This document shows, piece after piece, positions 60,327 to 64,000 of a DNA stretch of 64,000 bases (positions are counted from its first letter, which is position 1; every line of letters begins with the position of its first letter). Below the pieces are notes generated by a model. The model was not told the DNA's origin and did no database searches. It saw nothing but the letters and a program-made list of their open reading frames with translations. A program made the translations under genes and the position numbers. The DNA lies in NCBI RefSeq assembly GCF_035918155.1, contig NZ_CP109327.1, forward strand, positions 3,658,001 through 3,722,000, in the 5' to 3' direction. This stretch comes from Streptomyces sp. NBC_01591. Lineage in GTDB: Bacteria > Actinomycetota > Actinomycetes > Streptomycetales > Streptomycetaceae.

Positions 60327-61229
60327 CTACATCTCCTCGGTGACGTAACTGCGGAGCCAGGTCTTGAAGTCCGGGCCCAGGTCTTCACGTTCGCACGCGA
60401 GTCTGACAATGGCACGGAGGTAGTCGCTCCGGTCACCGGTGTCATAGCGGCGGCCCTTGAAGACGACACCGTGCACGGGGCCGCCGATCTTCTCGTCCTC
60501 GGCGAGGAGCTGGAGGGCGTCGGTGAGCTGGATCTCGTCGCCGCGGCCCGGCTCGGTCCTGCGCAGTATCTCGAAGACGGCGGGGTCCAGGACGTAGCGG
60601 CCGATGATGGCGAGGTTGCTGGGCGCCTCGGCCGCTTCGGGCTTCTCGACGAGGCCGGTGATGCGCACCACATCGCCCTCGGCGGTGGGCTCGACGGCCG
60701 CGCAGCCGTACTGGTGGATCTGCTCGGGCGCGACCTCCATCAGCGCGATGACGCTGCCGCCCTCGCGCTCCTGGATCTCGACCATGCGGGCCAGCAGCGG
60801 GTCGCGCGGGTCGATCAGGTCGTCGCCGAGGAGAACCGCGAACGGCTGGTCCCCCACGTGCGGTGCGGCGCACAGCACGGCGTGGCCGAGGCCGCGCGGG
60901 TCGCCCTGCCGGACGTAGTGCATGGTGGCCAGGTCGCTGGACTCCTGGACCTTCTTGAGCCGTTCGGCGTCTCCCTTGCGGGTGAGCGCGGACTCCAGCT
61001 CGTAGTTGCGGTCGAAGTGGTCCTCGAGCGGGCGCTTGTTGCGGCCGGTGATCATCAGTACGTCGGAGAGGCCGGCGGTCACGGCTTCCTCGACGACGTA
61101 CTGGATCGCGGGCTTGTCGACCACAGGCAGCATCTCCTTGGGAGTGGCTTTGGTGGCCGGCAGGAAGCGGGTACCGAGCCCCGCGGCCGGAATGACAGCC
61201 TTGCTGATCCTGGGGTGCGACTGAGTCAT
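60327..61229 (-). CDS. galU: UTP-glucose-1-phosphate uridylyltransferase
   Basis: Makes UDP-glucose for wall teichoic acids, glycolipids and osmolytes. The nucleotide-binding signature is AVIPAAGLGTRFLPATKATPKEMLPVVDKP. Later conserved segments are GLGHAVLCAAPHVGDQPFAVLLGDDLID and VHGVVFKGRRYDTGDRSDYLRA. 300 residues from the ATG at 61229; an ATG 12 nt further upstream is open. It is the first gene of the leftward galU-glp-moaC-mog-rimJ-sepX series. Confidence 0.95.
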   Translation of the reverse strand: MTQSHPRISKAVIPAAGLGTRFLPATKATPKEMLPVVDKPAIQYVVEEAVTAGLSDVLMITGRNKRPLEDHFDRNYELESALTRKGDAERLKKVQESSDLATMHYVRQGDPRGLGHAVLCAAPHVGDQPFAVLLGDDLIDPRDPLLARMVEIQEREGGSVIALMEVAPEQIHQYGCAAVEPTAEGDVVRITGLVEKPEAAEAPSNLAIIGRYVLDPAVFEILRRTEPGRGDEIQLTDALQLLAEDEKIGGPVHGVVFKGRRYDTGDRSDYLRAIVRLACEREDLGPDFKTWLRSYVTEEM

Positions 61230-61323
61230 GCGCAGAACCATAACCGGTGCGTATGTGAGGAAGATGAGGCTCCGGTTAACTTTGTACGCCTATACGCACA
61301 TGTGAGAGATCCAGGGGTGCCCG

Positions 61324-61926
61324 TTGAGTACAGAGATGTCCCGAAAGGCGCTTCTGAGACGTGAACTGCTGGCCGCACGGCGCCTTCTGACCAGGGAAGA
61401 CGTGGAAAACGCCGCGGTGGTTCTGTCCCGGCGCGCATTGGATCTCCCGGAGCTGTCCGGGGCCCGTACCGTCGCCGCGTACGTCTCGGTGGGCAGTGAG
61501 CCCGGCACCCGCGCCCTGCTGGACGCCTTGCGCGGCCGGGGTGTGCGGGTGCTGCTGCCGGTGCTCCTCGCGGACAACGATCTGGACTGGGCGCCGTACG
61601 AAGGAGCCGATCGTCTCGTCCGGGCCGGCCGCGGACTGCTGGAGCCGGACGGCGGGCGGCTCGGCCCCGAAGCGGTCCTGGAGGCGGACGCGGTCCTGCT
61701 GCCGGGCCTCGCGGTGGACGGGCGCGGGATGCGGCTCGGCCGCGGCGGCGGGAGCTACGACCGGGTGCTGGCCAGGCTCGCCGCGGCCGGGGCGAGTCCG
61801 GCGCTGGTCGTCCTGCTGTACGACGACGAGGTGGTCGCGCGGGTCCCGGAGGAACCGCACGACCACCCCGTCGACGTGGTGGTGACACCGGCCATGACCC
61901 GCCGGACGGGCCGTCAGGGCCGCTAG
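61324..61926 (+). CDS. 5-formyltetrahydrofolate cyclo-ligase
   Basis: Converts 5-formyl-THF to 5,10-methenyl-THF with ATP. 200 residues from the TTG at 61324 (an in-frame ATG lies at 61336). MSRKALLRRELLAARR is the N-terminal ATP-site helix, LPVLLADNDLDWAPY the central strand, LLPGLAVDGRGMRLGRGGGSYDRVLAR the phosphate and folate site, and VPEEPHDHPVDVVVT the family end motif. It is divergent from galU. Its TAG stop lies inside the palindrome at 61923. Confidence 0.94.
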   Translation: MSTEMSRKALLRRELLAARRLLTREDVENAAVVLSRRALDLPELSGARTVAAYVSVGSEPGTRALLDALRGRGVRVLLPVLLADNDLDWAPYEGADRLVRAGRGLLEPDGGRLGPEAVLEADAVLLPGLAVDGRGMRLGRGGGSYDRVLARLAAAGASPALVVLLYDDEVVARVPEEPHDHPVDVVVTPAMTRRTGRQGR

Positions 61927-61962
61927 GGCCTGTCCGGCGGATCATGGCCGGACAGGCCCTAG
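61923..61962. repeat. REP-like palindrome, copy 2, supplying both flanking stop codons
   Basis: CTAGGGCCTGTCCGG and its exact complement (15-bp arms) flank a 10-nt loop. The TAG at 61924-61926 ends the cyclo-ligase gene, and the mirrored TAG at 61961-61959 ends the acylase gene. It matches the copy at 7318-7353 in inverted orientation, with one difference in the loop. Confidence 0.85.
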
Positions 61963-64000
61963 GGCTTGAGGGTCAGGGTGTCGGTCGTCGACTTGGAGAC
62001 GGCGTTCGTGCCGAAGGACCAGTCGAGCAGTTCACCGTTGACCCACTTGTCCGTCTGATCGGTGTAGTGCGCGCTGAACGCATGCCCGGAGGCGCCGGTG
62101 AGGTTGATCCAGCGGGACTTGTCCCAGTCCCCCACGTTGACCACCATCCGCATCGACGGGACCCAGACGACCTCGTAGCCGCCCGCCGCGTTCCAGCCGG
62201 TGGCGTTCACCGCGGCCTCCCCGCCGCCGAGGTTCCACGGGCCGCGGTTGAGGGCCCGCTGGAGCAGACCGGGGCCCTCGGTGCCGAGGGTCTGGTTCTT
62301 CAGGGTCAGCTGGTGCAGCCGGCCCCAGCTCCAGGTGGTGATGTCCTTGCCGAGCTTGGCGGTCAGCTCCCAGCGGGCGTCCTCCATGGCGCGGGCGAAG
62401 AGCTGGTCACGGTTCTCGATCGGCTCGTCCCGGCCGCTCTTCGGCGCCTTCCACCAGTCGCTGTTCTGGTCGTCCATCAGGTCGGCGACCACCTTGTACC
62501 AGCGGTCACCGCCGTCGGGCTGGGCGGAGTCCGCGTCCCGCCGGCCGCACTCGCGCACCAGCCTGTCCTGCTCGTCGACCGGACCCGAACCGTCGGCCCG
62601 GGGCACGTTGAGGCACTCGCCCTTGACCCGCAGCTCCTTGGGCAGCTTGTTACCGAAGGCCAGCTTGAGAATGTTGCGCCAGACCGCGTTGAAGTACGCG
62701 GCCGCGGCCGAGTCGGACTCCTGGGTGTAGTCCCAGCCCTCCAGGAGCTTCTGCGCCTCGCGGACGCTCTTGTCCGAGACATTGATCTTCATCAGCTCGG
62801 GCACCAGCAGCGCGGCGATCTCGCTGGTGTTGTCCATCTGCATCTTCTGCATGTCTTCGGTCGAGATCTTCCCGCCGCCCTTGATCTTCGACTGGATGAG
62901 GTCGTCGATCCGCTGGCTGCGGCTGCCGTAGCCCCAGTCCTTGGTCAGCAGGTGCGGGTACTTCTCCTCGTCGATGACCGCCTGGTTGGCAGTGACGATG
63001 TAGCCGCGCTTCGGGTTGTACTCGTAGGGCAGTTCGTCGAACGGGATCGGCTCCTTCTCCCAGCCGTACTTCGAGGACCAGCCGGGGCTGGGCATCGTCC
63101 CGTCGCCGTCGAGGCGGACCGGGATCTTCCCGGGCGCCTGGTAGCCGATGTTGCCGTCGGTGTCGGCGTAGATGAGGTTCTGCGACGGGACCTCGAAGTG
63201 CTCGGCCGCCGCCTGGAAGGTCTTGAAGTCCTTGGCCCGGTTCAGCTCGAAGACGGCGTCCATGGACTTGCCGGGCTCCAGCGCGGTCCACTTCAGGGCG
63301 ACCGCGTAGCCGTCGGCCCGGTCCGGGGCCGAGTTGGTGACGGGAGCCTTCTGGCCGACCGTCTCCAGTTCGCTGCTGCGGTCGGAGACCAGCGGGCCGT
63401 TGTTCGTCTCGCGGACGGTGATCGTCCGGTCCTTGCCGCCCGCGACCTTGATGGTCTCCTCACGGGTGGTGAAGGGCTTGACCTTGCCGTCGTACAGGTA
63501 GCCGTCGCCGGAGACCTTCTCCAGGAAGAGGTCGGTGACGTCCGCGCCGAGGTTGGTGAAGCCCCAGGCGATGTCCTGGTTGTGACCGATTATCACGCCG
63601 GGCATGCCCGAGAAGGTGTAGCCCGCGGTGTCGTACTGGCACTTCGCCGTGATCTCGCGGCAGTGCAGGCCCATCTGGTACCAGAGCGAGGGCAGCTGCG
63701 GCGCCAGATGCGGGTCGTTGGCGAGCAGCGGCTTGCCGGTCGTCGTGTAGTCGCCGGAGACCACCCAGGAGTTGGACCCGATGCCGTTGCCGTTCGGGCC
63801 GAGCAGCGCCGGGATCTGGTCGAGGGTGTCGGAGAGCGAGGAGAGCTGGGTGTTCAGGCCCTCGGTGGCGCCCTGCGCGGTGTTCGAGCCGATGTTGTCG
63901 GACGGGGTCGCGTCCGGGTCGAACTTCCCGGTGACCGAGGAGATCGCACCCTGGTCGACGATCGGCCGGTGCTTGTCGTACGGGTACGCCGGGTAGAGGT
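61959..64000 (-). CDS. Penicillin acylase family protein, N-terminus cut by window edge
   Basis: Ntn-hydrolase that hydrolyses amides such as beta-lactam side chains or acyl-homoserine lactones in relatives. The frame stays open to base 64000, so the signal peptide and most of the alpha chain are outside. The autocleavage site and nucleophile Ser are in GIGSNSWVVSGDYT (about 63770), and the next segments KPLLANDPHLAPQLPSLWYQMGLHC and VIIGHNQDIAWGFTNLGADVTDLF are typical. The oxyanion Asn lies in ETNNGPLVSD or the later TANQAV region. A last strand SAHYTDQTDKWVNGELLDWSF closes the fold. Substrate unknown. Confidence 0.92.
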   Translation of the reverse strand, partial: LYPAYPYDKHRPIVDQGAISSVTGKFDPDATPSDNIGSNTAQGATEGLNTQLSSLSDTLDQIPALLGPNGNGIGSNSWVVSGDYTTTGKPLLANDPHLAPQLPSLWYQMGLHCREITAKCQYDTAGYTFSGMPGVIIGHNQDIAWGFTNLGADVTDLFLEKVSGDGYLYDGKVKPFTTREETIKVAGGKDRTITVRETNNGPLVSDRSSELETVGQKAPVTNSAPDRADGYAVALKWTALEPGKSMDAVFELNRAKDFKTFQAAAEHFEVPSQNLIYADTDGNIGYQAPGKIPVRLDGDGTMPSPGWSSKYGWEKEPIPFDELPYEYNPKRGYIVTANQAVIDEEKYPHLLTKDWGYGSRSQRIDDLIQSKIKGGGKISTEDMQKMQMDNTSEIAALLVPELMKINVSDKSVREAQKLLEGWDYTQESDSAAAAYFNAVWRNILKLAFGNKLPKELRVKGECLNVPRADGSGPVDEQDRLVRECGRRDADSAQPDGGDRWYKVVADLMDDQNSDWWKAPKSGRDEPIENRDQLFARAMEDARWELTAKLGKDITTWSWGRLHQLTLKNQTLGTEGPGLLQRALNRGPWNLGGGEAAVNATGWNAAGGYEVVWVPSMRMVVNVGDWDKSRWINLTGASGHAFSAHYTDQTDKWVNGELLDWSFGTNAVSKSTTDTLTLKP

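Noticed and set aside
1..64000. CRISPR array
   Set aside because: No regularly spaced direct repeats of 24-40 bp and no cas-like gene were seen.

Overview
The window is high-GC DNA with Streptomyces hallmarks: GTG and TTG starts, ATGA/GTGA gene overlaps, an SsgA-like sporulation protein, a CbiM-CbiN fusion, XRE(DUF5753)/DUF397 pairs, a tricorn protease, a DUF574 methyltransferase and the SepX-Glp divisome locus. From memory, the order of the conserved genes resembles the region around pmt in model Streptomyces chromosomes. No database was consulted.

Layout. (1) 1-7.3 kb, conserved housekeeping genes: tatD (cut by the window edge), a zinc-ribbon protein, rsmI, protein O-mannosyltransferase, a penicillin-binding protein, a YbaK-type editing domain protein and an EamA transporter. 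(2) 7.4-12.2 kb: a serine hydrolase/SDR pair and a cbiMN-cbiQ-cbiO metal uptake operon behind a candidate Nur (nickel) operator. (3) 12.3-25.5 kb: an SsgA-like gene, a TetR/MMPL exporter locus facing a tricorn protease across two palindromic operators, an oxidoreductase plus ECF41 sigma factor unit with its own candidate promoter, an XRE/DUF397/ATPase module, a secreted peptidoglycan-binding-like protein and a PLP enzyme. (4) 25.5-36.1 kb: a MerR regulator divergent from a BVMO/hydrolase/SDR operon, xthA, a GNAT protein, a second serine hydrolase, a DUF574 methyltransferase, a TetR remnant, and a divergent TetR/MFS pair.

(5) 36.1-55.75 kb is accessory DNA ending at a tRNA-Ala gene. It holds a three-gene module (40.5 to 37.1 kb) in which a small helical protein and a P-loop NTPase carry matching Asn/Gln-rich motifs, C-terminal in one and N-terminal in the other. 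This is the arrangement of bacterial amyloid-signalling cell-death systems and is the best candidate here for an undescribed system. The region also holds a Tat-exported DyP-type peroxidase, a giant secreted RHS polymorphic-toxin locus broken by an in-frame stop and a frameshift but with an intact toxin tip and a DUF3710-type putative immunity gene, and a mobile-element-like pair (degenerate tyrosine recombinase plus DDE transposase) beside the tRNA.

(6) 55.8-64 kb is conserved again: sepX/glr, rimJ-like, mog, moaC, glp (moeA-like) and galU run leftward as the SepX-Glp cell-division cluster. They are followed by 5-formyltetrahydrofolate cyclo-ligase and a penicillin acylase (cut by the edge), which converge on a 40-bp palindrome that supplies both stop codons. 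The same palindrome recurs in inverted orientation at 7.3 kb.
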